This document shows positions 54,134 to 64,000 of a DNA stretch of 64,000 bases, one piece after another. The stretch's first letter is position 1, and the number at the start of each line of letters is the position of its first letter. Below the pieces are notes generated by a model that ran no database searches, was not told where the DNA came from, and saw nothing but the letters and a program-made list of their open reading frames with translations. The DNA comes from Gavia stellata. Lineage: Eukaryota > Chordata > Aves > Gaviiformes > Gaviidae. The translations under genes and the position numbers were made by a program. Location of the stretch: contig NC_082611.1 of the NCBI RefSeq assembly GCF_030936135.1, positions 7,517,001 through 7,581,000 of the forward strand. Reading direction: 5' to 3'.

Positions 54134-54676
54134 TTATAGAACTTCCTCCACCAGTGCGTGTCGGTGGACATGCTGGTGGTACCCACACCTAGCTCCGCCG
54201 CCTGTCCCCATCGCAGGTGGGGATGGTGCGTGGACTGCCCACACGTGGGCAGCAAATGTCTCATGAGGAGAAGATCCTACACTGTTTTCAACCATGCGAA
54301 ATGTGCTACCATTTTTCCTCGAGGAACTCAGACCCAGGCACAAATTAGGCAGTGGTCTCCAGAGACGAGGTGGTCTGCTCCTCACATGTCTTCCCCAGCG
54401 GCCCTGTGTCCCTTCTGCTGTCACCTGATGGAAGGGACATGGGAAGGCAGCAGGCTGCTGGGAGCGGGGATTGCCTAGGAGCAGTTCCTGTGGCTTGCCC
54501 CCTCCATCCACTCCTGAGAGAGAAGTCAGGTGAGACCAGACTAAGGGGTGGTCTTTGAGGTATACGTGTCCTGGGTGGCAAAGATCGTCCCAGGTGTCTT
54601 TATAAACAACAGAGGAGACCATGCCTGTGGAAAATATGTGTTTCCCACCCCAGATATGAGGTTCTCTTAAAGGCAA
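54134..54676 (-). other. GC-rich segment with an unrecognised 180-codon open frame
   Basis: A minus-strand ATG-to-stop frame of 180 codons is overlapped by a 106-codon frame on the plus strand (54158-54478). The segment is richer in G+C than its surroundings, which lowers stop-codon frequency and makes long frames likely by chance. The predicted sequence shows no domain, signal peptide or family I recognise. It is probably non-coding. Confidence 0.2.
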
Positions 54677-57600
54677 GTGGGATCTTTTCTAGAAAATAGC
54701 TCCACCTCTGCCATGTCAAGGTGAGTGTGCATCGGCAGAGGATAGAGATACTTTGACATCAGTCCTTCCTTCGTGTAGCTCAGGTTGGAAATCAGGCAGG
54801 TTCCCTGAGCAATCTGCTGCCCTGGGGAGCTCCTTGCCTTCCCGCTGCGGCCAGCCCTGATTTCAGTTCTTCCCCAGCCGCTCCCTCAAGCATGGGTGAG
54901 GACCAGCAGTGAGGAAGCGCTGGAAGAAGGACTGAATCAGACTCCCCTCCTCTCTTCGCCTGACTGTCCCATCAGGGCCTGGCGCAGGAGCAGGCTGCTA
55001 CTGCCTTTGGGTCATTTCTTCTCCAGTTGACAAGAAATCTGCCTTCTCTTCTCCCTCCTCAGCAAACTTGTTTGGAAGTGCATGCCTGGCTGTATGCTTT
55101 CCACCCAGTCTAGGCTTGTCTCGGTTTCATGCACTGGGAAGCAGAAAGAGCCAAGCTTCCTCTTGACTTCAGGATCAGAACCTAAACTGGATTAAAATGT
55201 TGCTGCTTGAATTTTAAAATGTTGTTTTCCATGACATGATTATGTGACCTACCTTTGTTTATTATAAATCTAATACCACAAGTTACAGTTCAATGAATTC
55301 ACATTTTATTTGAAATTTTTGTCTGAAGTAGCCTAAAGCTCTTCAAGAAACAATTGCACAAAACCATATGAGAGCTGCTAATTTATAATCAGCAGCATCA
55401 CAGCACAGCTAGCTTTTCATTTGGTTAAAAGGAAATGGTTACTTAGAACAACAAAGCAAACCATGTGTCCATAGTTTATATTAAATGCCCTTGGTATTTA
55501 TTAGGGATACACAATGTATCATCTTGAAAATATTTATTTTCCTGTAATTTCAACAACAGCAAAACAAAATAGAAAGTAATACAGTGTCATCCCTTTGCCA
55601 AACTGTAGCAGATCTCGGGACAGTTTCCTGTTGAAAGAAAATTTGAGATCCCAAGTCTGGGTATTAGCTTAGTCTAACTTGTTTATTTGAGTGTGTACAC
55701 CAGCCCCAGAACAGAGGTGCTCTCAAAGAACATACAAACATCTTTGCACCAGGAATCTCACCCCAGATGCCAACATGTGGTTCTGCTGTGTTCAGCCCTT
55801 GGGCCTTGGGGAACTTCTTCCCTATTTGGACACATTTCCCATTGAATTCAGGAAGTGTTTTGTCTGGCTGAAAGACAAAGCCAAAGAAACCTGTGGAAAC
55901 AAGCTGCTATTTTGCCTTGAGAAGACACCAAGTAACTGCTAGAAGGTATTTGATTTTCTCTGCAGTCCACATGGCCTTTCATCTGCTTAATCTCTGGTCC
56001 TGGCAACAGAAGACGAAGCTTTGGTGCCTTGAACCCAATGGCAAAACTCCCATTCATTTCATGAGAGTCAGGATTCAACCCACGGAGCCAGTCCCAGATG
56101 CTCCAGTGCGGAATAATATTATGGGCTGATTAGTACTGAAATGCCTCCCAGGGCTTGATAATTGCTCATATAGCCCTCAGCCTCGGAAAAGCTTGAGACA
56201 GATTAATCACAAAACACAGCTCATTGCACCTGTTATTTTCCACATTCACTTCTATGGAAAATACTGCTTCCTCTTCCCAGTCTCAGAGAGGCCATGCTGG
56301 AAGGAGAGGATGGCGGCAGGGATGCTGGTTGCAGTCAATACTAGCACAGTGTAACGCCTCAAGGCAAAGAGGGGAAGGTGGGGAGCAATTTTGTTGTAGG
56401 AATAAATATCTGTGGCATGAAACCTCAAAAAGGATTTTCAGCTAGAGCAAATCTTGCTTGGGACAGATGGCTAATGGTCAGCGGAGCCTTTGGGCTCAAG
56501 AGGAAAGTTGATTCTATCCTAATGTTTTTCCCGGACAAAGGAAAACATGACAGTGTTTCACCATTAGCAGCTATGGAAACTGCAGCTTCAGGGGAACAGT
56601 TAGATCCACATACATGGGGCTGTTAGGCCAAGTGCTAGTACTAACAAAAGGTTTTAATGACTGAGGGAAAGAGGAGCATTCTTGTAGCTGTGCAAATTTC
56701 AGGAAGCCTAATTTTTTTAATTAGAACCACTGATATCACTATGAAAATGGAACAAACTTCCAAGCCTATTAAGTCTTCATCATGTCTTCAACAAAGACTT
56801 AAGAGGGAGCAGCTTTTGTGCAGAACAGTTAGTTTGTGGAGCCATAGCAACAAAAAAGCTGCACTGAGCTGCACCATACAAGCTGACAAGTCAAAAGAGC
56901 ATTTCAGTATCTTATTTCTAACCTGCTCAGAGCAAGACAAGCTAGCATGTGCCTAATGTAAACGCTGATGATGGAGACCGGCAGCTCAATTCTGAAGTGC
57001 AAAATGTTTTTCTGAAATACTCCAGCAGAATAGCAACCCCCAAAAGATGAAAGGTTGTTCCTGCTGCACGCTGACGACCCCTGCTATGAAGTGACAACAA
57101 ACACACAGAGAAACACTCATGCCAAAAAGAAAGTTGGTTGGGCTCACTGCAACTTCTGGTTTTCTTCTCTGACAGTACTCTGCAAGTGCTATTTTCAGTT
57201 TCATAGTTATGGTGAGAAACATGGTGTGTTTTGATTCCTAATTTATCCTGTTTATCCTGAGAGATTCCAGGACCCTCATTTGAAAGATAAATTCAAACCT
57301 TGTTTTTTCTTTGCAGCACACATTCCATAACAAAAACATTGCATGCCATACTTCGTTACAGGGCTTGGAAGACCTTCATGACCATAAATTTAGGAACTTG
57401 TGGAACACAATGGACTTCAGAATGGAAACAAGCCAGTTGGCCTATCTGGTCAGGTCCATCCCTTCTGTTTGAATTAACAGCTGGATTTCACAGTGGGAGA
57501 AATCCGGCAGTTCTTTCTCAGGCAAAATTCTCACAGTTGGATTTGCCTCCAACTGTTGTAACTAGGGTGGGAGGGAGCACAACTTACTTTGTTATTTTAT

Positions 57601-59749
57601 GTTAGCTCTCTGGGTAAAAAAATTCCAGTGCAAGTTCCATAGGACTTGGACCTACCCTGTTCTTTAATTTAATGACCCTAAGTGCAGTAAGAAAGACATT
57701 CCCAGTAAAACAGAGGCAGAGGGTATGCACTAGGTTCTTTGTGCATTGCAGTGCATATGGTACCCATGTTCTGGAGAAAGCAACTAGAAGCTGCATGCTG
57801 AGGCAAAATAAAGAGGCAGGACCATTTGTTGCTCTGAGAATTCTATCCAGGAGATGAGTTGCTGGCACAGTTTGGCAGACTGTGTGAGTAGAGACGTTGG
57901 ATATAATATGCAAAGTCCGTTTTCACACATGCTATTTCAGTTCCAACAGTAATTGTACCAAAGTTAATGGATTTGCAAGGATTTACACCCACACAGTGGG
58001 GAGGGGAATGTGCCCCAGAGGACACAGGGAGGGGAGAGGCCAGCTGGAATGAGCAGCGCAGGATTTCCATGTCTTGGGGATGGGATATGAAGTGCTGATC
58101 ATGGACAGGGATTTGTGTTACGCTGCCAGAGGTGAAGATGAAAGCCCTGTTTGCTTGGGGGCATATGAGCTAGGTTCCCTCTTTTGCCTGAGCTTGGGTG
58201 TGGTGGGACACTGTGGAGATGCTGCCCTCAATTTACGGTTCAAAGACTTGATGCACAGCCCCACGGGCCCTTGCACTGTACCATTCGCAGAGTCCCAACC
58301 AGCTCTGTACTACTGGAAGACATGTAGCAGAGCTTTTTCCCCAAGGCTTGTCCCTCCAAACCCCTTTCCCTCCCAGTGTGTCCCCTCTATCGGTAGAGTG
58401 GAGCAGACACACAAGATTTGGACCTGAACAGGCAATTGCTACTCAAAAGGAAAACCCTCTGTGACCACAAAACGGTGCAAAAATCTTGATTTAGCTTCGA
58501 GGGAGCATGCAGATTGCTCTGCAAGGTAGCTGAGGACCAACATGCTGCATGGCTGAGGAAGGTTGTGGCAGCCCAAGCAACAAGATGGAGCACAACAAAG
58601 CAAAGGCGTGTGAGAGCCAGCTCTCCAGCGTGGTTTGACCTTCAAATGCTCCTTGAACACAGCTTCTGTTTATACGGGGAGTTAATGGGTCTCAACTAAC
58701 AAGGTCTATCTGGCAGAAAAAGAGGGGAATTTGGCTTTACTGACAAAGAAAAGGTTTGTTTTCAGCTATCCTAATTTGCATTAACGCTCCCATAATGAGG
58801 AGGAGGTTCTGCTGAGGGAGAGGTTCCCGTAGGTGAGGTCAACCACTGGCCCACATTGGGTGTTATCTGGCCTTTCTTCACTGGTGGTGGGGAAAAAAAA
58901 GTGCTGCATCTTTGCCCAAGTACTTTGAATTTCATTCTAAGGCAGAACACCATCTTGCTGTGCAAAAAACACTTCTGTGACACCAATGACAAAAGCCTAA
59001 GAAATTAAATCATTAGAAGTGAAATCGCTGCAGAATAACCTGGCGTAGTTCCATCAAAATCTTTGTTTCACCATGGGAAGCCTTCCTTTAAAAGGATAAA
59101 TAAACAAAACACCCCAGGGTCCCTCACTGAGGCCGAGCCTAGCTTCTCCCCAGAAAGAAACCTTTCATCTTTCCTTTGCAAAGGTATTTATGATCCCAAA
59201 AGGAGAGGACAAAAGGCTTGTTCTCCCCCCGCCTTGCCCACCAGCCCGTCAGGGAGGAGCTGCTCTCCCGCACCCACCTCCTGCCTCATCCCGGGCTTGG
59301 GACAGGCAGTGTCAGCCTCCCAGGGGAAGCACCTCTTTTGGGGTTAGGAAATCCATGGCTCATTCTGGGCCTCTCTTTGCAGTCAGGAAGACCCCCTGAG
59401 ATGAGGAATTGAGCCAAACACCAATACCTTTTCTCACTTTGGCTGCTGTGCACAGCCTAAGCGGGCTGGTGGTGGCCTTGGCGGGGTGCAGACCCCTGGT
59501 GTGCACTGCTCAGCCCCGGCTTCAGCTCAGCTTTTAACCCATGTACCAAACCAGTTATGTCTGGAGAATATTCACCTGCTTCCACACAGGGCAAAGAGGG
59601 ATGCTCCTGTGAGATTTTCTTTTTTCTTTGCTTATGGCTTTATGTAAGTGGCTGACGGGCCGTGATGGAGCTGAAGAAATAGTTCTGGACTCAGAGTGCA
59701 GGGACAAAAAGAAAAAAAACCTAGACTTTTTCCCCCTTCCCCGAGAAAA

Positions 59750-60130
59750 GGTAATTTACGTAAATTTATCCACGACCAGCATATGGCAATAGCTCACAAC
59801 TTTGTTAATGGAAACCTGGTGATCCATAACACTTGTGTGGGAGACATTTGCTCGGGGGTAATACAATATTAATGTTAATATCAATGATCGATCAGAGGAT
59901 TTGCAAGAAAGGCATAAAGTATTTAATTATAATTACATTGGGAATGGCTTTGTAATGGCTACGACATTTGAATAAGGTCACGTCTAGCCCTCACCCCTGT
60001 TATGTTGTTCTATATTAAATGCCATTCACTTTAAGTGCTGGAAACCTTTCTGGAGTCGTCAGAACATAATATACTGGGTAAATTGAAATATGTCCCTTCA
60101 TTTTTTGAAATATGATTGATATCCTTTGCA
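59750..60130. promoter_or_regulatory. Candidate conserved regulatory element (AT-rich, homeodomain cores)
   Basis: This stretch has two back-to-back TAATTA cores (59924-59935), several AATATTAA/GTTAATATC-type segments and GATCGATC, with no repeat signature and no open frame. That mixture is typical of conserved vertebrate enhancers near developmental transcription factors. It lies about 2.6 to 3.0 kb past the FOXL3 stop. Conservation was not tested, so this is only a candidate. Confidence 0.3.
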
Positions 60131-61100
60131 AAACAAATGTTAACACCCATTTGTACACAAATTTCTTTGATTATATGTTAGGGAAACTCAAGTATGACAG
60201 TCTCTCCTAGCAGGCACTTTACTGTGAGCAAAGGACATGGCTATTTGTGAATATTAATTCATCTTACTGAAAATGGTTTTGGATCTCTGCTGTAAATCCA
60301 CCTGGGTGTATTTCTGCCTTTCCTAATACATTTACCGTATATTGCTTAGTAGCCATAGCTGTATCTCCATTGGTCTCAGCAGCCCACTGTGTTCACCTGG
60401 GCAAGGTGTATGCTTAGTAGGAACTTTTGCTGTCATTGAGTTACTTTTTGCTAACAGCATTAACAAAGAACACATAGGAAGAATCATATTTGCACATTTC
60501 ACAGCAAAAAATATATATTTCAAATATAATGCAGATGTGTACTGTAACTATCAGCCTAACAGCAGCATTGCCATGTTTAAAACAATCAGGGAAGAAATCT
60601 GCATATAAAGCATGAATATATAAATGTAGGTAGGATTCTAGAGGTGCACACATACCAACCCACATGTGAGTGCATGCATACATCGAAGTACTAAATGAGG
60701 ACATGCTCTTCCCACACCTATTTACTACCGAGCATAAATACTAAAGGAGCAAATTCTCGTCCCTCTTCAGATGAGAATCCATCTGTCCAGTGACCCCAGA
60801 AGTTTTCTTCATTTTCCAATGCCAATGTAAACAGCAGATCAATCACGTCTAATGAGTCAAATTTTTCTTTCAGATCATCGCCCAGAATAACCATTGATTC
60901 ATAGAGAATTCATAGAGAAAGCTCCCATTCGAAGGCAGAATTTGGTCACAACAAATCATCCCTTCAAAGTTTGGAAGACATGCAGTGATGTAACTGACAT
61001 GATTTTCCATTTCGTCTTTTCTAAAGAGGAAGCAAAGACTTTTGCATGCTATGGAAACGCCTGAAGATAGCAAGTTTTATAGTTTTCCGAAAAATGAGCC

Positions 61101-61106
61101 TTTATT
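61101..61106 (-). terminator. Possible distal FOXL3 polyadenylation signal (AATAAA)
   Basis: A canonical AATAAA on the minus strand about 1.66 kb past the FOXL3 stop would give a long 3' UTR covering roughly 61100-62763. It is supported only by the hexamer and its strand. Confidence 0.2.
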
Positions 61107-62426
61107 ACCAATCAGTGTGAAATACCACTGCTGGTAAATTTTAAGTATATGGCAGGAGTTTCAGCATCATGACAACATATATCATGCATTTTTACAACAT
61201 ATAAGTGCAGTGATATTGCTCCCTTTCTCAATAACAATATATAAGAATATATAGTATAAATGTACAGTATATATTAGACACAATGTAAAATAACTTAGTG
61301 AAATGTCAAAGCTTCTGCATAAAAATTCAAGTCATGCCTGAGCATACCTCTAGCACAATTTTGATTAATCTTATCTCGTATACCTTCATTTACCTTTAGT
61401 TCATGTTGCAAAGATAATTTTATCTCTCTGTATATAATTGCTTAAAACCACCAGAATCCTTGTCTTTTTTTCTTTTATCTGCAGTAGGTGAAGACTGTAG
61501 CAGCCAAGGCAAAACCAAGATTTTGTGGAGTCTTTACTAAAGCTGCCGTTAGGTACTGGGAAGCAATTCATCGTGAACAAGTTGTATAAAAGCAGGTTCT
61601 TAAACGCTCGTTCCAGTCCATCATTGTCCATCAGGTTCTGTTCTGAAATACCCCACTGCATGTAAATGGTAATGAAACGGCTCTCTTTAGAAGTGAAGCT
61701 CATGATCTAACATTGCTATCTGTAAATTATAGATCTCACCAGCTTTGCTGAAATTGTATCAAGTACCACTTTGGTAATTGCTTGCAAGAAGGATCAATAA
61801 AAATCTGTTTAATAGGAATATACAACTTGTCTCAAAGCAGGGAGGTGGAATTCTGGCTTTGGTCAAGACTGGATACAGCTTCTTGCAGAGCCGTGTCTCC
61901 CTTCACACTTGCTGAATGAAATATGTTCAAGGACTTCCCTGCAGCATCTCAGGAAGCTTTCTCATAGTACAAGGGGAGAGATTTTGGGGTTTTTTAAACC
62001 AAGGCATTAGGAGGCCCTATGGCTCTGTCACATTACCCCTCAAAGTCTACCAGAGTTCAACGGCCTTGCAGTTAGCTTTCTTGGAATTATTTTGCATACG
62101 ACTTCACTTCAACAGGTTAAACAACTCTGCCCTGAATATCAATAAAAATATACTTTAAACACTTATCAATAATGACATTTTCTAATTAATGATGAATTAA
62201 AGCTCCACAACAGTTTGAAACATGATGTTAAAATAAAAAATAAGGGAAGATAGAGTGATATTCTGTGATTCGTTTTAAGAAAACAAAGCACCCCCCCTTT
62301 ACATTCTCAGCCAGTGTAAGTCGACAGAATTACACTGTTTTAGATCAGCTTAAGTTCTGACCTATATACTTCAGTGGAATTAATCTTAATTTCCACCAGT
62401 GAAAGTGGACTCAAATTCACTTTGTC

Positions 62427-62432
62427 TTTAAT
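62427..62432 (-). terminator. Possible FOXL3 polyadenylation signal (ATTAAA)
   Basis: ATTAAA on the minus strand lies about 330 bases past the FOXL3 stop codon and is the nearest common variant signal I found. A canonical AATAAA on the same strand lies further on at 61106-61101. Such hexamers occur often by chance, so which one is used is unknown. Confidence 0.25.
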
Positions 62433-62763
62433 AAAGCAAAGGGTGATAAGCAAGTCTCTTTTCTGTCGAATTCTGCTTGAGAAAGGAAATTCTTTGTACT
62501 GTTAAATGATGTCCATGACAGTTGAGAAAACAAAGGTAGAATTTCATGAATTTCAGCATAGTGAAAACCGATATTGGTAACCGTTATTTATGCTTTAACC
62601 TTAGCAAAGTTCTTTGGGTACAGAGAGAGTATCAGCCGGTGAATCGGTAACCCTTTCCGAGTACTGCTCAGGAAGAAAACAAGGAGGCAGGCAGCTGATC
62701 TTCAGTGACATGAGGCTGCTGAATACGCTGCAACTCAGACTTTGTTACCACGAATAAATAACA

Positions 62764-63246
62764 TCACATTGTCCAGAACTGGAGATTAATTTGCTGGGCC
62801 TCCAGGAGATGATATTTATTTTCTTGCATATTATACTGAGATCTCAGGACAGGCAAAGGGTCGGGGGCTGAAAGAATGTAATCGATGCTGAATTTAATTT
62901 CAGAATCCGATTTTGCTAAGGAGGAATTGCTTAGGCTCTGCCTGTTGGTCACGCTGTTTGGAGCAAACCCACGAGGCTCCAGTAGTCTTGGTCCCGATTC
63001 CATTCTTTCGTGTTTACTTTCAGAAGAGGAAATGTTGTTTAAAGCAGAGTCCATAGAAGACATATCGGGGGATGAAGGACTTTTCCCTCTGCTTGGTCTC
63101 TGCTCCTTATGTTCCCTTTTCACGTTCCTCCTCCTCCGTCTTCGCCTGTAATTCCCATTTTCAAAGAGATCCAGCATGGATTCACATCCCGTTGCAAAGC
63201 TCCAATAGTTTCCTTTCCCCTTCTCATTCCCTTCTGTTCTGGGAAC
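62764..63246 (-). CDS. FOXL3: FOXL3 last exon: forkhead wing, basic run and C-terminal tail
   Basis: The acceptor CAG lies at 63249-63247 and the exon begins V-P-R in phase 0, joining directly to the preceding FVK. It encodes 160 residues. Residues 1-33 complete the forkhead wing (ending FENGNY), residues 34-40 are seven arginines, and residues 41-80 are basic then Ser-rich. Near the C-terminus is FSIDYIL followed by SAPDP, and the protein ends in FWTM. The reading frame is uninterrupted. The overlapping plus-strand open frames here are antisense shadows. Confidence 0.93.
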   Translation of the reverse strand, partial: VPRTEGNEKGKGNYWSFATGCESMLDLFENGNYRRRRRRRNVKREHKEQRPSRGKSPSSPDMSSMDSALNNISSSESKHERMESGPRLLEPRGFAPNSVTNRQSLSNSSLAKSDSEIKFSIDYILSAPDPLPVLRSQYNMQENKYHLLEAQQINLQFWTM

Positions 63247-63771
63247 CTGTATTTATTTAAGGGCAGTTCAGTATTTGTATGTGTTACAGATGCTGCTGCT
63301 GCTGAACATCTGCATTCATTTACATTCAAGAATGGTGTAAACACATATGACAAGACTTTTAAGCCTATTCTCTTTCATTATACGAATAGGATGTAAACTG
63401 CATCCTCTTCAATTTGTTATCTATTAGCATGCATCAGACAAGGACATACTCTTTATCTCTATAATTGACAACTCAGAGATATTTCAAGTGATTTGCAGCT
63501 CAGCTGTTTGTTTCCCTTCTTTCCTAGTGATGAGATTATTCCTGCATGTATTTTTTGCAGCCATGCACACTGTGTATGTAAATATACAGTTACTGATCTT
63601 ACCTTTACAAAACAACTGTTAAGTGATAAGTTATGTCGGATGGAGTTCTGCCAGGCTCTTTGATTTGATCTGTAGTAAGGAAATTTCTTCATTATAAAGT
63701 CATAAATGCCAGAGAGGGTGACTTTATTTGACGGACTTTGCTGGATGGCCATTGCAATTAAGGCAATGTAG
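62764..63771 (-). CDS. FOXL3: FOXL3, forkhead transcription factor (3' part; internal and last exons)
   Basis: Two exons are seen on the minus strand: 63771-63603 (169 bp) and 63246-62764 (483 bp, ending in TGA at 62766-62764). Spliced, they give 216 visible residues after a split first codon. The first exon opens with [13 protein letters not shown] and carries the recognition helix [15 protein letters not shown]. The second opens with [15 protein letters not shown], which continues the forkhead wing exactly, so the splice is well supported. A seven-arginine run follows, then a Ser-rich tail and an FSIDYIL motif near the C-terminus. The forkhead domain plus the intron positions point to FOXL3 rather than FOXL2, which is normally a single-exon gene. 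Known of the family: a nuclear DNA-binding factor; in medaka, foxl3 acts in germ cells to suppress spermatogenesis in females. The N-terminal exon is not in the window. There are no internal stops. A different FOXL paralogue is possible but less likely. Confidence 0.9.
62872..62892 (-). other. FOXL3: Eh1-like co-repressor motif FSIDYIL in FOXL3
   Basis: The codons read F-S-I-D-Y-I-L, matching the engrailed-homology-1 pattern FxIxxIL, 35 residues before the stop. Eh1 motifs bind Groucho/TLE co-repressors and occur in several forkhead families. The match is seen directly; the repressor function is inferred. Confidence 0.5.
63127..63147 (-). other. FOXL3: Seven-arginine run at the end of the forkhead domain (probable nuclear localisation signal)
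   Basis: Seven consecutive arginine codons (AGG, CGA, AGA, CGG, AGG, AGG, AGG) follow the GNY of the second wing. Basic clusters in this position serve as nuclear localisation and DNA-backbone contacts in forkhead proteins, including FOXL2. The synonymous codons are mixed, so this is not a simple codon-repeat expansion. Confidence 0.7.
63247..63602 (-). other. FOXL3: FOXL3 intron inside the forkhead domain (356 bp, phase 0)
   Basis: The intron begins GTAAG (63602 downward) and ends in CAG (63249-63247). It splits the domain between FVK and VPR. No other gene is seen inside it. Confidence 0.9.
63603..63771 (-). CDS. FOXL3: FOXL3 internal exon: forkhead helices 1-3
   Basis: The acceptor is a T-run followed by CAG ending at 63772, and the exon starts with one base (C, 63771) that completes a split codon, so the upstream intron is phase 2. 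The exon ends in an AAG codon at 63603, followed by the donor GTAAG at 63602. It encodes 56 whole residues covering forkhead helices 1 to 3. These include the DNA-contacting recognition helix with the invariant N-S-I-R-H-N-L-S-L core (residues 42-50 of the exon). The serine normally preceding YIALIAMA in the family would be made by the split codon. Confidence 0.93.
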
Positions 63772-64000
63772 CTGAAAAAAGGAAAACTTGCTGTTACACC
63801 ATCACCTCACTCACATACTCAGTTTTTAGGACCACATGGGTACGTGTGTGCCTATATCCTGCTTTCAGAAGTTCTCCCAGTGGATCTGCACCCTGACCCG
63901 AGATGTCCCAGGGATAAGCCCTGAGCGTGGTCCTGCCTCTCCGCCCCAAGCCCCCGGGGATGATATGCAGGCGTTACTTCCAGGCAATTGAGTCCCGACC
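63772..64000 (-). other. FOXL3: FOXL3 upstream intron, partial (runs off the window)
   Basis: Upstream of the acceptor at 63772 there is a T-rich tract and then sequence with no coding continuation of a FOXL N-terminus in any minus-strand frame. This part is therefore read as intron, and the first coding exon must lie further right. The last 110 bases are more GC-rich, with scattered CpGs, and hold nothing else I recognise. Confidence 0.75.

Larger units (their letters stand above)
54677..62426. other. Intergenic DNA downstream of FOXL3
   Basis: No gene is recognised. The plus- and minus-strand open frames here are short, mutually overlapping and resemble no family I know. The segment 59750-60130 is AT-rich with clustered homeodomain cores (listed separately). 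The segment 59200-59540 is comparatively GC-rich without a clear CpG island. The right end probably includes the FOXL3 3' UTR. Confidence 0.6.

Noticed and set aside
63109..63396. 95-codon plus-strand open frame over the FOXL3 last exon and intron
   Set aside because: It is antisense to the clearly coding FOXL3 exon and crosses its splice site; it has no independent support.
1..64000. tRNA, rRNA, CRISPR, operon, insertion-sequence or phage features
   Set aside because: The sequence is vertebrate. I found no tRNA B-box-like GGTTCGAATCC with a matching cloverleaf, no spaced repeat array and no transposase or viral coding region.

Overview
The window looks like non-coding sequence from a sauropsid, most likely a bird, with part of one recognisable gene at its right-hand end. 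The bird call rests on three short fragments that read as CR1 LINE 3' ends (about 5228, 18187 and 20011). One of them carries the 8-bp ATTCTATG-type tail typical of avian CR1. Repeat density is low, base composition is moderate to AT-rich with few CpGs, and a forkhead gene is interrupted by introns.

Right end (62764-64000, minus strand): two exons of a forkhead transcription factor that I identify as FOXL3, the ancient paralogue of FOXL2. The internal exon (63603-63771) encodes most of the DNA-binding domain. The last exon (62764-63246) encodes the end of the domain, a seven-arginine run, a Ser-rich tail and an FxIxxIL (eh1-like) motif. Both visible introns have GT/AG borders where both ends can be seen. 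The N-terminal exon lies to the right, outside the window. I see no frameshift or premature stop, so the gene appears intact as far as it is visible.

Left 62.7 kb: no recognised gene, RNA gene, mobile-element coding region or array. I found CR1 fragments, two probable very old MIR-like SINE remnants, simple repeats and homopolymer tracts. There is a perfect 20-bp-arm inverted repeat with a 3-nt loop at 39386-39428. Several AT-rich stretches have clustered homeodomain or forkhead core motifs and resemble conserved regulatory DNA, although conservation cannot be judged from one sequence. Two items could be unrecognised coding sequence: a 165-bp open segment with good splice-site matches (37812-37976), and a 208-codon minus-strand open frame (27484-28110) overlapped by a 137-codon frame on the other strand.

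Overall this looks like a gene-poor flank downstream of a developmental or germline transcription factor. I did not find evidence of a novel multi-gene system. The items most worth checking are FOXL3, the hairpin and the candidate exon.
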